The notes beneath the pieces are model-generated. The model was not told the origin of the DNA and did no database searches. It was given only the letters and a program-made list of their open reading frames with translations. 64,000 nucleotides of DNA, taken from positions 1-64,000 of the forward strand of contig NZ_MUKA01000100.1 in NCBI RefSeq assembly GCF_002150735.1, in the 5' to 3' direction. This DNA is from Streptomyces africanus. Lineage in GTDB: Bacteria > Actinomycetota > Actinomycetes > Streptomycetales > Streptomycetaceae. The position numbers and the translations under genes were made by a program. This document shows, piece after piece, positions 55,474-64,000 of this stretch; position 1 is the first letter of the stretch; every line of letters begins with the position of its first letter.

Positions 55474-57216
55474 TCACCGACCGGCGGCTGATGCCTTGGG
55501 GGCAGGTGTGCGCAGGGCCAGGAGGGCGACGTCGTCGTCGTTGTCGGCGGGGCGGACACGGCCCAGCAGGTGGTCGGTGAAGGAGGACAGGGGGCGGTGG
55601 GCGAGGGCGGCGGCGTGCCGGCGCAGCCGGTTCAGGCCCTCGTCGAGGCTGTGGCCGGGTGCTTCGATCAGACCGTCGGTGTACAGCACGAGGGTGGATC
55701 CGGGCGCGAGCAGGGTCGTGGCGTCGGGGCGCGGGCTGTGATCGGCCCCGGTGCCCAGGACGATGCCGTGGCCGTCGGTGAGGTAGCGCGCCAGGCCGTC
55801 GCGGCTGATCAGCAGGGGCGGCGGGTGGCCCGCGTTGGTCCAGGACAGCCGCCACTGGCCGTCGCCGGCCGCCTCGATCCGGGCGAAGACCATCGTGGCC
55901 ATGTCGACGTCCGTGATGTGCTGGAGCGCTTCGTCGAGCCGTGTGACGATCCGGCTGGGCGATTCGTGCTGGGACCAGGCGTAGGCGCGGAGCATGTTGC
56001 GCACCTGGGCCATGCCGGCCGCCGCCTCCAGGTCGTGCCCGACGACGTCCCCGACGGCCAGGGCGGTGGATCCGTCGGACAGGGGGAAGGCGTCGTACCA
56101 GTCGCCGCCGACCTGTGAGGCGTCGGGGGCGGGCAGGTAGCGGACGGTCATCTGGAGGCCCGGGACCCCCGGCATCTGGGGCAGCAGGTGGTTCTGCATG
56201 GTCTCGGCGACCTTGCGCTGGCGCTGGTACAGGCGGGCGTTGTCCAGGGCGAGGCCGGCCCGGCGTGCGATGTCCTCGACCAGCGGGAGATCGGCGGAGG
56301 TGAAGGCGACCGGGTCCTCGGCCCGGCCGAGGGTCAGGGCCCCCAGCACCGCGCGGGTGCTGCGGATGGGCGCGATGGCCGCCGAGTGCATGCCCGTGGC
56401 GTCGAACAGCCGGCGCTGCTCGACCGCGATGCCGGAATCCGGTTCGCGCTGGTAGGTGCCCGGCCCGGCCACCGTGGAGGCCACGCCGCGCAGGGCTCTG
56501 GACAGGGGCATCGGGGACTCCTCCGGGACCGGTGGCATCGGGCCCTGAAGGTCGTCCCGGCGCACCAGGGCGCCGCCCTCGGCGTGGACGACGGCGGTCC
56601 GCCAGACTTCGTCGTGCTCGGTGATCAGGTCGACGATCACCCAGTCCGCCAGCCGGGGCACGACCAGGCTCACCAGGCGTTCCAGCGCCTCGTCGTCGTC
56701 GAGCGTGGAGGTCAGCCGCGTGGTGGCGTCGGCCAGCAGGGCCAGTCGTTCCAGCTCCCGCAACGGCCCGGCCGTCGGCTCCGGCCGCGAGCCGGTTTCC
56801 GGGGTGTGTCCGACGGTGTGGAAGACGACGAGCGTGCCGGCTCCGGCGTCCCCGATGTCGTAAGGGGTGAGCAGCCAGGCGATGGGCAGCAGGGAGCCGT
56901 CTCCGCGTGCGAAGTAGTCCTCCTCCCCCTGGGCGGTCCGCCCGGCGTGGAAGGCCTGCCGCATTCCGCACCGGGACGTGGGCAGCGGCTGCCCGTGGGC
57001 GTCCCGGTGCAGCAGGTCGTGCGCGTCGTGCCCGAGCAGGTCCTCGGTGGTGCGGGCGAGCAGGTCCCGGGCGCGGGTGTTGACCGCGAGGATGCGGCCC
57101 TCCTCGTCCACGACGTAGGCCCCGGTTCCGATGGCCTCCAGGCCTCGGGTCAGCGAGGTGTCGAGCACGGCCACGGGCTGGTGCGCGGCGGTCTCCGTAC
57201 GGTCCGGCCCTGCCAT
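55474..57216 (-). CDS. PAS-GAF-SpoIIE protein phosphatase
   Basis: This 580-residue PP2C-type phosphatase has a PAS domain (about 18-140; GTGAYVVDEEGRILAVNTRA), a GAF domain (about 170-330), and a SpoIIE phosphatase domain (about 350-575) with the metal Asp residues in QVGGDWYDAF and AVGDVVGHDLEAA. In actinomycetes such proteins dephosphorylate anti-anti-sigma factors, releasing a stress sigma factor. ATG at 57216 follows GGAGG by 7 nt. The divergent neighbour is an anti-sigma-like ATPase, suggesting a partner-switch unit; no anti-anti-sigma gene is visible here. Confidence 0.9.
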   Translation of the reverse strand: MAGPDRTETAAHQPVAVLDTSLTRGLEAIGTGAYVVDEEGRILAVNTRARDLLARTTEDLLGHDAHDLLHRDAHGQPLPTSRCGMRQAFHAGRTAQGEEDYFARGDGSLLPIAWLLTPYDIGDAGAGTLVVFHTVGHTPETGSRPEPTAGPLRELERLALLADATTRLTSTLDDDEALERLVSLVVPRLADWVIVDLITEHDEVWRTAVVHAEGGALVRRDDLQGPMPPVPEESPMPLSRALRGVASTVAGPGTYQREPDSGIAVEQRRLFDATGMHSAAIAPIRSTRAVLGALTLGRAEDPVAFTSADLPLVEDIARRAGLALDNARLYQRQRKVAETMQNHLLPQMPGVPGLQMTVRYLPAPDASQVGGDWYDAFPLSDGSTALAVGDVVGHDLEAAAGMAQVRNMLRAYAWSQHESPSRIVTRLDEALQHITDVDMATMVFARIEAAGDGQWRLSWTNAGHPPPLLISRDGLARYLTDGHGIVLGTGADHSPRPDATTLLAPGSTLVLYTDGLIEAPGHSLDEGLNRLRRHAAALAHRPLSSFTDHLLGRVRPADNDDDVALLALRTPAPKASAAGR

Positions 57217-57451
57217 GTCGTCGCCTCCTTGCTGATCGGTCGCCCCTGCCGGCCGTCGGCCCGTCCCCCGCGGGCTGCCGACCGGCGTTCCCCGTGTGCC
57301 CCGTCGTGGCGAAACCAGCCCCGCGTGGCTCTGCCGATCCGGGCAGCCCCGGAATGCCCGGGGGTTGCCCTGGTATGTGTGGTCCGCACCCGGGTAAACG
57401 CAGGGCGACAGAGCAGCCCGACATGGGCGAACACAACGAAAGAGCCTCCGT

Positions 57452-57952
57452 ATGGTCCACCCGCTTGGGAAGCAGGCGGCAGATCGGCCGGGCGCGGACG
57501 AGCACGCCACGCTGCGTTTCGGCGCGGCCTGGGCGGACGGCGCGGCAAGCGCCGTCGACGCACGTCTGGCCCTGCGCGCCTTCCTCGCCCATGGCCCGCG
57601 CACCGCCCTCACGCCGATTCCGGCCTCCTCGGCCATGGATGCCGAACTCGTCGTCAGCGAACTGGTGACCAACGCCATCCGGCATGCTCCCGGGCCCTGC
57701 GAGCTGATCCTGCGGCTGTTCCGGGGAAGGCTGGCCATCACCGTGCGGGACACCTCGGCGGAGCAGCCCGCGGTACAGGAGGGCGACCGGTTCCGCGTCG
57801 GAGGCCATGGACTGCGGCTCGTGCACACGGTCAGCGACCGGGTCGCCGTGGCACGCCGCCCCAGGGGAAAGCAGATCACCGCCTACCTGCGGCTGGTCCC
57901 GAGCGACCAGGTGAGCGCCGGCGCCGGGAAGGCGGTGCTGGCCGCCGGCTGA
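57452..57952 (+). CDS. Anti-sigma-like ATP-binding protein (HATPase_c, RsbW-type)
   Basis: This 166-residue protein is a GHKL ATPase: N-box LVVSELVTNAIRHAPG, then TVRDTS and GGHGLRLVHTVSDR as the G1/G2 boxes. Streptomyces encode dozens of such proteins that phosphorylate anti-anti-sigma factors or bind sigma factors. It is divergent from the SpoIIE phosphatase gene (235-bp gap), so the two probably act as kinase and phosphatase on a shared partner. Confidence 0.88.
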   Translation: MVHPLGKQAADRPGADEHATLRFGAAWADGAASAVDARLALRAFLAHGPRTALTPIPASSAMDAELVVSELVTNAIRHAPGPCELILRLFRGRLAITVRDTSAEQPAVQEGDRFRVGGHGLRLVHTVSDRVAVARRPRGKQITAYLRLVPSDQVSAGAGKAVLAAG

Positions 57953-57988
57953 GCCCGGTCCCCGTACTCGGCCGGCACGCCGCGGACA

Positions 57989-59500
57989 TCAGTTCTGCCG
58001 GGCGTGTATCGGGCTGTTGGCCACGTCCTCCGGGCACGTCCCGTGCCGCTGCCGCGTCCGCCGGTCGCGCCTGAAGTCGGAGGTCGCCAGGGCCAGGGAG
58101 GCCAGCATGCCGAGGAGGGCGGCGCCCAGCGCGGTGGCGAGGGCGCCGCGGTAGTCGTCGCCGCTGCCGAGCACCACGTAGAAGAGGCCCGGCAGGGCGG
58201 CGGTGCCCACCGCGGCGCCGAGCCGCTGCCCGGTCTGGAGGACGCCGCCCGCCGCGCCGGCCATCCGCACGGGCACGTCGCGCAGCGTCATGGTGATGTT
58301 CGGTGAGATCACGCAGCCGCTGCCGACGCCGCCGAGGAACAGCACCGGGGCGGCGACCCAGGGCGCGATGTCCAGGGGCGCGAAGCGGAGCAGCAGCGCG
58401 GTGCCGCCGAGGCCGGCGATCACGGCCGTGAGGCCGCCCACGGTGAGCATGCGGCCGAGCCGGTCCACCAGCCGGCCGGCGACCGCGGCTCCGCAGGCCG
58501 AGCCGAGGGCGAAGGGCGTCACGGCGAGGCCGGACCGGAGCGGGGAGAAGCCCAGGCCGTGCTGGTAGAAGAGCGCGAAGACCAGCCAGACACCGCTGAA
58601 GCCGATGAAGTAGAGCGTGCCGACGCCGGCGCCGACCGCGTAGCCGCGCACGGTGGTGAACAGGCGCGGATCGAGCAGCGGCTGGACGTCCCGCGCGACG
58701 AGGCGACGCTGCCACCGGGTGAAACCGTAGAGGATCACGGCACCGGCGGGGAACAGCCACCACAGCCGGCCGAGTCCGCCGGAGCCCGCCTGGACCAGCG
58801 GATACATCAGCGCGAGGACGCCGAGGCCGAGGAGCAGGACGCCGGGCAGGTCCACGTGCTGCCGGCCGGAGCGCCGGGTGCGGGGCAGCAGACGGCGGCC
58901 GAGGAGGACGGCGAGGATCCCGATGGGCACGTTGACGTAGAAGATCCACCGCCAGCCCTGGTCGCCGGAGGCCAGGGCGAGGATCAGGCCGCCGGCGAGC
59001 GGGCCGACGGCGGACGAGACGCCGACGGTGGCGCCGAAGAAGCCGAAGGCACGGCCGCGTTCGCCGCCGCGGAACATCTGCTGGATGAGCGCGGAGTTCT
59101 GGGGGGCCATGAACCCGGCCGCCAGGCCCTGGGCGAGGCGGGCCACCACCAGCAGCGTGATGCCGGGGGCCGCCCCGCAGGCCACGCTGAAGAGCACGAA
59201 ACCGCTGAGGGCCAGCAGGAAGATGCGACGCCGGCCCAGCGCGTCTCCGAGGCGGCCGGCGGTGACGAGCGCGAGAGCGAAGGTGAGGGCGTAGCCCGAC
59301 ACCACCCACTGCACCTGCGCGGGAGAGGCGTCCAGGCCGCGCTGGATCGAGGGCAGGGCGACCGCCACGATCGAGACGTCCAGCAGGCTCATGAAGCCGG
59401 CCACCAGGGTGACCCACAGGGCCCGCCACCGGCGCGGATCCGGCTGGTATCCGGCCTCCTGCGCGTCCTGGTTCCGGTCGCCCGCCGCTGACGCTGTCAC
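57989..59500 (-). CDS. MFS transporter, DHA2 (EmrB/QacA) type
   Basis: This 503-residue protein has 14 predicted membrane segments, motif A (GRLGDALGRRRIFL) and a helix-1 LLDVSIVAVALPSI start typical of DHA2 drug exporters. GTG at 59500 follows AGGAG. No regulator is adjacent. It probably exports antibiotics or toxic compounds by proton antiport; its substrate cannot be inferred. Confidence 0.88.
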   Translation of the reverse strand: MTASAAGDRNQDAQEAGYQPDPRRWRALWVTLVAGFMSLLDVSIVAVALPSIQRGLDASPAQVQWVVSGYALTFALALVTAGRLGDALGRRRIFLLALSGFVLFSVACGAAPGITLLVVARLAQGLAAGFMAPQNSALIQQMFRGGERGRAFGFFGATVGVSSAVGPLAGGLILALASGDQGWRWIFYVNVPIGILAVLLGRRLLPRTRRSGRQHVDLPGVLLLGLGVLALMYPLVQAGSGGLGRLWWLFPAGAVILYGFTRWQRRLVARDVQPLLDPRLFTTVRGYAVGAGVGTLYFIGFSGVWLVFALFYQHGLGFSPLRSGLAVTPFALGSACGAAVAGRLVDRLGRMLTVGGLTAVIAGLGGTALLLRFAPLDIAPWVAAPVLFLGGVGSGCVISPNITMTLRDVPVRMAGAAGGVLQTGQRLGAAVGTAALPGLFYVVLGSGDDYRGALATALGAALLGMLASLALATSDFRRDRRTRQRHGTCPEDVANSPIHARQN

Positions 59501-59718
59501 AGGGGGCTCCTTTCACCGGGTGGGCACCGCGGCGAACCAAGTTCCCCCTCCGGGGCGCCGGACACACCGCGGCCGGCGGGCAGCGCGGGCCTCACCGAAA
59601 GCATCCGGCCATTACCCTCGGTAGTCGTCCGGGCGCCGCGTGAAGGGGTTCGTTTGAGCGCGCGAGATCTGTGCAGGCGTTGTGGTTGGCACAGACGATC
59701 GGCGAAAGGAACGACGTG

Positions 59719-61215
59719 ATGGCGGCGCCCGACAACGACGAGCCGGTGGATCCCGCAGCCGTGAGACGACACCGGGTGCTGTTCCGGGCGATCGAGAAAC
59801 GACGCCACCCGAAGCTGCGCCGCAGCGACATCACCGTGACCGACGAGGCGGCGGTCAAGCGCGCCACGAAGGCGGCCGCCCTCGGCAACGCGATGGAGTG
59901 GTACGACTTCGGCATCTACAGCTATCTGGCCTCGACCATCGGGAAGGTGTTCTTCCCCTCGGGGAACGACACCGCGCAGCTGCTCAGCTCCTTCGCGACG
60001 TTCGCGGTGGCCTTCCTCGTGCGGCCGCTCGGCGGCATGGTGTTCGGGCCGCTCGGCGACAAGGTCGGCCGCAAGCGCATCCTCTCCCTCACCATGATCA
60101 TGATGGCGGTGGGGACCTTCGCCATCGGCCTGGTCCCCTCGCACGCCGTCATCGGTCTGTGGGCCCCGGCCCTGCTGATCTTCTTCCGGCTGGTGCAGGG
60201 GTTCTCGACCGGCGGGGAGTACGGAGGCGCCTCGACGTTCATCGCGGAGTACGCGCCCGACAAGCGGCGCGGCTTCTTCGGCAGCTTCCTGGAGCTGGGC
60301 ACGCTCGCCGGGTATGTCGGGGCCTCCGGCCTCGTCGTCGTCCTCCAGATGCTCCTCAGCGCCGATCAGATGCTGGCGTGGGGCTGGCGCATCCCCTTCC
60401 TGGTCGCCGCCCCGCTCGGCTTCATCGGCCTCTACCTGCGGCTGAAGCTGGACGAGACGCCCGCCTTCCAGAAGCTGGAGGGCGGCCAGGTCAAGGCGAG
60501 CGAGGCCGCCGATTCCGTGGAGACCTCGGCCGCCGCCGACCTCGGCAAGATCTTCACCCGGTACTGGCGGCCGCTGCTGCTGTGCCTCGCGCTGGTCGCG
60601 GCGTACAACATCACCGACTACATGCTGCTGTCGTACATGCCGACGTACCTGTCCGACGAGCTGGGCTACGAGACCAACCACGGGCTGCTGATCCTGCTGA
60701 TCGTGATGGTGCTCCAGATGTGTGTCATCAACCAGGTCGGACGGCTGTCGGACCGCTTCGGGCGCAGGCCGCTGCTGATGGCGGGGATGCTCGGCTTCCT
60801 CTGCCTGTCCGTGCCGTCCTTCCTGCTCATCCGGCAGGGCAGTGTCGTCCTGATCGCCCTGGGGCTGCTCCTGCTGGGGCTCTCCCTGGTGACGATGCTC
60901 GGCACGATGTCGGCGGCGCTCCCGGCGATCTTTCCGACCCATGTCCGGTACGGCTCCCTCTCGGTCGCCTACAACCTGGCCACCTCGATCTTCGGCGGTA
61001 CGACTCCCCTGGTGATCACCGCACTGATCAGTGCCTTCGACTCGACCCTCATGCCGGCCTACTACTCCACGGGGGCCGCGGTCATCGGCGTCATCGCCGT
61101 GCTGTGCATGAAGGAGACCGCCAACCAGCCCCTGGCCGGTTCGCCGCCGTCGGTGGAGACGGAGGCCGAGGCCGCGCAGATCGTCGAGGAGCTGGCCCCT
61201 CGCCCCAGGTTCTGA
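59719..61215 (+). CDS. ProP-like MHS-family osmolyte permease
   Basis: This protein of about 498 residues has 12 membrane segments and a long basic N-terminal tail with LRRSDITVTDEAAVKRATKA before the first helix (ALGNAMEWYDFGIYSYLAST). That tail and FSTGGEYGGASTFIAEYAPD are signatures of ProP proline/betaine/ectoine:proton symporters. ATG at 59719 follows AAAGGA. It is a relative of the permease at 34034 but of a different branch. It probably takes up compatible solutes under osmotic stress. Confidence 0.88.
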   Translation: MAAPDNDEPVDPAAVRRHRVLFRAIEKRRHPKLRRSDITVTDEAAVKRATKAAALGNAMEWYDFGIYSYLASTIGKVFFPSGNDTAQLLSSFATFAVAFLVRPLGGMVFGPLGDKVGRKRILSLTMIMMAVGTFAIGLVPSHAVIGLWAPALLIFFRLVQGFSTGGEYGGASTFIAEYAPDKRRGFFGSFLELGTLAGYVGASGLVVVLQMLLSADQMLAWGWRIPFLVAAPLGFIGLYLRLKLDETPAFQKLEGGQVKASEAADSVETSAAADLGKIFTRYWRPLLLCLALVAAYNITDYMLLSYMPTYLSDELGYETNHGLLILLIVMVLQMCVINQVGRLSDRFGRRPLLMAGMLGFLCLSVPSFLLIRQGSVVLIALGLLLLGLSLVTMLGTMSAALPAIFPTHVRYGSLSVAYNLATSIFGGTTPLVITALISAFDSTLMPAYYSTGAAVIGVIAVLCMKETANQPLAGSPPSVETEAEAAQIVEELAPRPRF

Positions 61216-61255
61216 CCGAGGTGGTCTTCCGCGGCTTCGCCCCGGCGGGCGCGCG

Positions 61256-61261
61256 TATCAT
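61256..61261 (+). promoter_or_regulatory. Candidate -10 (leaderless) of the XRE/NB-ARC gene
   Basis: TATCAT at 61256-61261 places a transcription start at the GTG codon 61268, a leaderless arrangement. There is no ribosome binding site before this GTG, which supports the idea. The -35 is unclear. Confidence 0.35.
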
Positions 61262-61267
61262 CGCGCG

Positions 61268-63613
61268 GTGAGCACAGCAGGGGGGCTCTCCGCGCCGTTC
61301 GGGCGGCTGTTGCGGGAGTTACGGCAGAGCCGTCGGCTGACGATCGAGGAACTGGCCGAGGCGTCGGGGGTCTCGGGGCGTGCCATCGGTGACATGGAGC
61401 GGGGCCGGAGCCGGCGTCCGCACCGTGGCACCGTCACCGCCCTCGCCCAGGGCCTGGACCTGGACGAGGCGACGCACGCCCGGTTGCTCGCCGCCGCCCG
61501 CGCGGCCCGCCCCGGCGCCCGGCCCGCCGGGTGCGTGAGGGCCTCGCCGTACACGCTGCCCAGGGGTGTGCGCGATTTCGTCGGCCGGGAGGCGGAACTG
61601 GCCTCACTGCGCGCCCTCGCGCGGGAGGTCGCCGAAGGCGGGACGGCGCACACCCCGCTCGCCGCCGCTCCGCCCGCGGCCGTCGTGTCCGGCTCTCCCG
61701 GGAGCGGCAAGACCACGCTGGCGGTTCGGCTGGCCGAGGAGCTGGAGGCGTCCGGATGTCCCGACGGGGCGTTCCTCGTGGACATGCGGGGGCTGGACGA
61801 GCGGCCGCTGCCGGCCGGCCAGGTCGCATCGGGGCTGCTGGGGTCGTGGGGCGTGGCGGACGCCGAGTTGGTCGGGCTCACCGCCGAGGAGCGTCTCGCC
61901 CGGTACCACGAGATAGCCGCCGGGCTCCGCGCGGTCCTGGTGCTGGACAACGCCGGCAGCGAGGCCCAGGTCAGGCCACTGCTGCCGCGCCAGGGGCGGC
62001 TGCTCGTGGTGGTGACGAGCCGCCGTACTCTCGCCGGTCTGGAGGGAGTCCGGCGCGTCGAGCTCGGTGCGCTGCCCCGGCGGGAGTCCGCCGCCCTGCT
62101 GCGTGCCGTCGTGGGGGCCGGGCGCGTGGACGCGGAGCCGGCGGCCGCGACCACGGTGACCGAGCTGTGCGGTCATCTCCCCCTGGCCCTGCGGGTGGCC
62201 GCGAACTGGGCCGCCACGCGCACCAACTGGAGCCTGCGGCGGCTGGCCGACCGGCTCGCCGACGAGGAGCGCAGGCTGGACGCCCTCAGCGCGGGTGACC
62301 TGCGCGTCAGCTCCGCCTTCGCGCTGTCCTACTCCCGTCTCGCTCCCGAGGCCGCCCGGATGTTCCGGCTGCTGTCGCTCGTACCGGGAGGAGACTTCGG
62401 CGTCGCGCCGGCCGCCGTGCTCGCGGGTGCCCCCCTGCACGAGGCCGAGGACCTCCTGGAGGAACTGCTGGAGGCGGGCCTGCTGATGACATCCCGTCAG
62501 GACCGCTACCGCCTGCACGACCTGCTCCGCCTCTACGCGGGCTCCCGCCACCGCGCGGACGACACGCCGGAGCGGTCGGTCACCGCGCGGTCCCGGCTAC
62601 GGCACTGGCTGCTCGACACGGCCGTCCTCGCCGGCCGCTGGTACGAGCCGGACTACGGCATGCCGCCGCCCGACCCCGGCCGGCTCGTCGCCCTGGACGA
62701 CCGTGAGCGGGCGGCGCGCTGGATCAAGGCCGAGAGCGACACCTGGCTGGCCGCGTTCCGGGAGGCCGCGGCGCACGGCGAGCACGCCAGGGTCGTCGAC
62801 GTCGCGGAGGCCATGCACTGGTTCTCCGACCACTGGGTGTCCTGGCCCCACTGGGTCGAGGTCTACGAGCGTGCCGCCGCGGCCGGAGCCGCGCTGGGCG
62901 ACGCGGGGCTGGAGGCGACCCACCGCAACTACCTGGCGTGGGCGTACTGGGCCTGTGCCCGCCGGCACGACGAGGCGGTGGCGGCCGCCACCCGCGCGCT
63001 GCGTCTCGCCGGGACGGCCGGGAACGTTCTCCAGCAGGCCTGGTCCCACGCGTACCTCGGCTGGCTGCTGGACGCGGTCGACGATCTGCCGCCCGCCGCC
63101 GGCCACTACCAGCGCGCCATGCGGCTGTTCACCGACGCGGACGACGTCAACGGATACCTGCAGGTGTCCTGCGGGGTGGTCAGGGTGCTGCGCACGGCCG
63201 GGCACGCGGAGGCGGCCGTCGAGACCTACCGGGGCATCACGGAAACGCTCGCGGACCCCCGCCACCGCGGCCGGATTCCGCCGAACGTACGGGAGTTCAC
63301 CGTCCTGTCCGCCGTCTACGCGGTGTCGTTCGTCCATCTCGACCAGGGGCACTGGCGGGAGGCGGCCGACGCGCTGCGCTCCATACGCGGGCAGTTCGAC
63401 GCCCGCGGCTGGGACAAGCAGGCCGGCACGGTCCACCTCCATCTGGCCCACGCACTCGCCCACCTCGGCGAGCGCGCCGAGGCCGCCGCCGAGTACCGCG
63501 CCGCGCTCGCGCTGGACGAGCGCCTGCCCGCGGACCTGCGGGACGAGGCCCGCGCGGGCCTCACCGCCCTGACCTCGGGCCAGCCGCCGCCACCGACCCG
63601 GTTCGGGCAGTGA
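61268..63613 (+). CDS. XRE-type helix-turn-helix/NB-ARC/TPR regulator
   Basis: This 781-residue protein has an N-terminal XRE helix-turn-helix (about 10-75; LTIEELAEASGVSGRAIGDMERGR), an NB-ARC nucleotide-binding domain with Walker A SGSPGSGKTT (about 141-150) and sensor-like LLVVVTSRRTL, a winged-helix region and C-terminal TPR-like repeats (about 480-770). It is a STAND signal-transduction protein, like AfsR-related regulators but with XRE instead of a SARP domain. GTG at 61268 may be leaderless. A DUF5701 gene lies convergent. Its ligand and target genes are not identifiable. Confidence 0.88.
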   Translation: MSTAGGLSAPFGRLLRELRQSRRLTIEELAEASGVSGRAIGDMERGRSRRPHRGTVTALAQGLDLDEATHARLLAAARAARPGARPAGCVRASPYTLPRGVRDFVGREAELASLRALAREVAEGGTAHTPLAAAPPAAVVSGSPGSGKTTLAVRLAEELEASGCPDGAFLVDMRGLDERPLPAGQVASGLLGSWGVADAELVGLTAEERLARYHEIAAGLRAVLVLDNAGSEAQVRPLLPRQGRLLVVVTSRRTLAGLEGVRRVELGALPRRESAALLRAVVGAGRVDAEPAAATTVTELCGHLPLALRVAANWAATRTNWSLRRLADRLADEERRLDALSAGDLRVSSAFALSYSRLAPEAARMFRLLSLVPGGDFGVAPAAVLAGAPLHEAEDLLEELLEAGLLMTSRQDRYRLHDLLRLYAGSRHRADDTPERSVTARSRLRHWLLDTAVLAGRWYEPDYGMPPPDPGRLVALDDRERAARWIKAESDTWLAAFREAAAHGEHARVVDVAEAMHWFSDHWVSWPHWVEVYERAAAAGAALGDAGLEATHRNYLAWAYWACARRHDEAVAAATRALRLAGTAGNVLQQAWSHAYLGWLLDAVDDLPPAAGHYQRAMRLFTDADDVNGYLQVSCGVVRVLRTAGHAEAAVETYRGITETLADPRHRGRIPPNVREFTVLSAVYAVSFVHLDQGHWREAADALRSIRGQFDARGWDKQAGTVHLHLAHALAHLGERAEAAAEYRAALALDERLPADLRDEARAGLTALTSGQPPPPTRFGQ

Positions 63614-63625
63614 CGGGGCCGGCGG

Positions 63626-64000
63626 TCACCCCCTCCAGGGCCTGCGGCCCGTCGTGGAGGCGAAGCCCAGCCAGGTGTGACGGTTGTTCCACCAGCACCA
63701 GCCGACCTTCGGGGCGTTGCGGCGCTCGCGGCCGTCGCGCCCGGTGCCGTTGCTGATCCAGATCGCCGGAGTGCGGGCGTCCAGGCTGCCGTCGGGCTTG
63801 CGCAGCCGGGAGCCGATGGTCATGAAGCAGCGGTTGCGCTCCAGGGCGTCCGGCTGCTGGAGCACCCAGTGGATGCCCTCGGTGAGCAGCAGCGGGGTGC
63901 GGTCCTCCTTGGTGAGGGCGGGCAGGGCCTCGTCCGGGCTCCAGTTGGCCATGTGGTCACCGCGGTCGAGGCCGGTGACGGCGTAGAGCGGGGCGTCGGG
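63626..64000 (-). CDS. DUF5701 family protein, C-terminal part (cut by window edge)
   Basis: The last 124 residues are inside the window and begin PDAPLYAVTGLDRGDHMANW. The segment LTEGIHWVLQQPDALERN and the C-terminal end GWCWWNNRHTWLGFAS match what I recognise as DUF5701. The start codon lies beyond the window. It is convergent with the XRE/NB-ARC gene, 12 bp apart. The function of the family is not established. Confidence 0.7.
   Translation of the reverse strand, partial: PDAPLYAVTGLDRGDHMANWSPDEALPALTKEDRTPLLLTEGIHWVLQQPDALERNRCFMTIGSRLRKPDGSLDARTPAIWISNGTGRDGRERRNAPKVGWCWWNNRHTWLGFASTTGRRPWRG

Overview
The window is high-GC DNA with strong G/C preference at third codon positions, frequent GTG starts and typical actinomycete gene families (CBM13 xylanases, an ECF41-type sigma factor, an XRE/NB-ARC regulator, SpoIIE-type phosphatase and anti-sigma kinase genes). 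This points to a Streptomyces chromosome. No tRNA, rRNA, CRISPR array, insertion sequence or integrase was seen.

Layout. Positions 1-4,680 hold hemicellulose degradation: a GH10 xylanase with a CBM13 lectin domain and the first codons of a co-directional secreted protein, divergent from a CBM13-GH62 arabinofuranosidase, then a membrane metallophosphoesterase. Positions 4,700-8,656 hold a minus-strand pair: an S41-like peptidase and a fusion of a trypsin-like protease to a DNA/RNA non-specific endonuclease. Next is a very large secreted GH43 protein (8,785-14,017) whose 3' end appears frameshifted in this sequence.

Positions 14,330-33,853 form a thiopeptide biosynthetic gene cluster, the highlight of the window. 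A P450 and a methyltransferase face away from a plus-strand series: YcaO, E1-like protein, E1-SagB fusion, nitroreductase-type dehydrogenase, E1-like protein, E1-YcaO fusion, split LanB dehydratase (glutamylation and elimination subunits), precursor peptide, a second shorter core-encoding ORF, the pyridine-forming TclM-type enzyme, a B12-dependent radical SAM C-methyltransferase, a DUF5825 protein and a small alpha/beta-barrel-like protein. The cluster ends at a convergent tsnR-type 23S rRNA methyltransferase, separated by a strong bidirectional terminator. The precursor carries the 17-residue core SCTTTGCTTSSSSSSSS. The two YcaO/E1/dehydrogenase sets suggest separate thiazole and (methyl)oxazole formation. 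The LanB pair makes dehydroalanine and dehydrobutyrine, the TclM-like enzyme closes the ring, and TsnR protects the host ribosome. A TTA codon near the start of the first gene suggests bldA dependence.

Positions 34,034-38,484 hold an MHS-type permease, an OmpR/EnvZ-type two-component system and a TAXI-type binding protein, probably one sensing and uptake unit. Then come an ECF41-like sigma factor with a flavoprotein oxidoreductase, an acyltransferase-3 protein, a decayed SDR pseudogene, and two paralogous SDRs with a TetR regulator; both SDR promoters share a TACG-N2-CGTA operator. Further on are an ABC exporter; an XRE-cupin regulator divergent from EamA, B3/B4 and PaiB-like genes with three phased GGTCGTT repeats between them; a TetR/P450 divergent pair; an IlvD/Edd sugar-acid dehydratase divergent from a zinc alcohol dehydrogenase; a PAS-GAF-SpoIIE phosphatase divergent from an anti-sigma-like kinase; two MFS transporters; an XRE/NB-ARC/TPR regulator; and the C-terminal part of a DUF5701 protein cut by the window edge.
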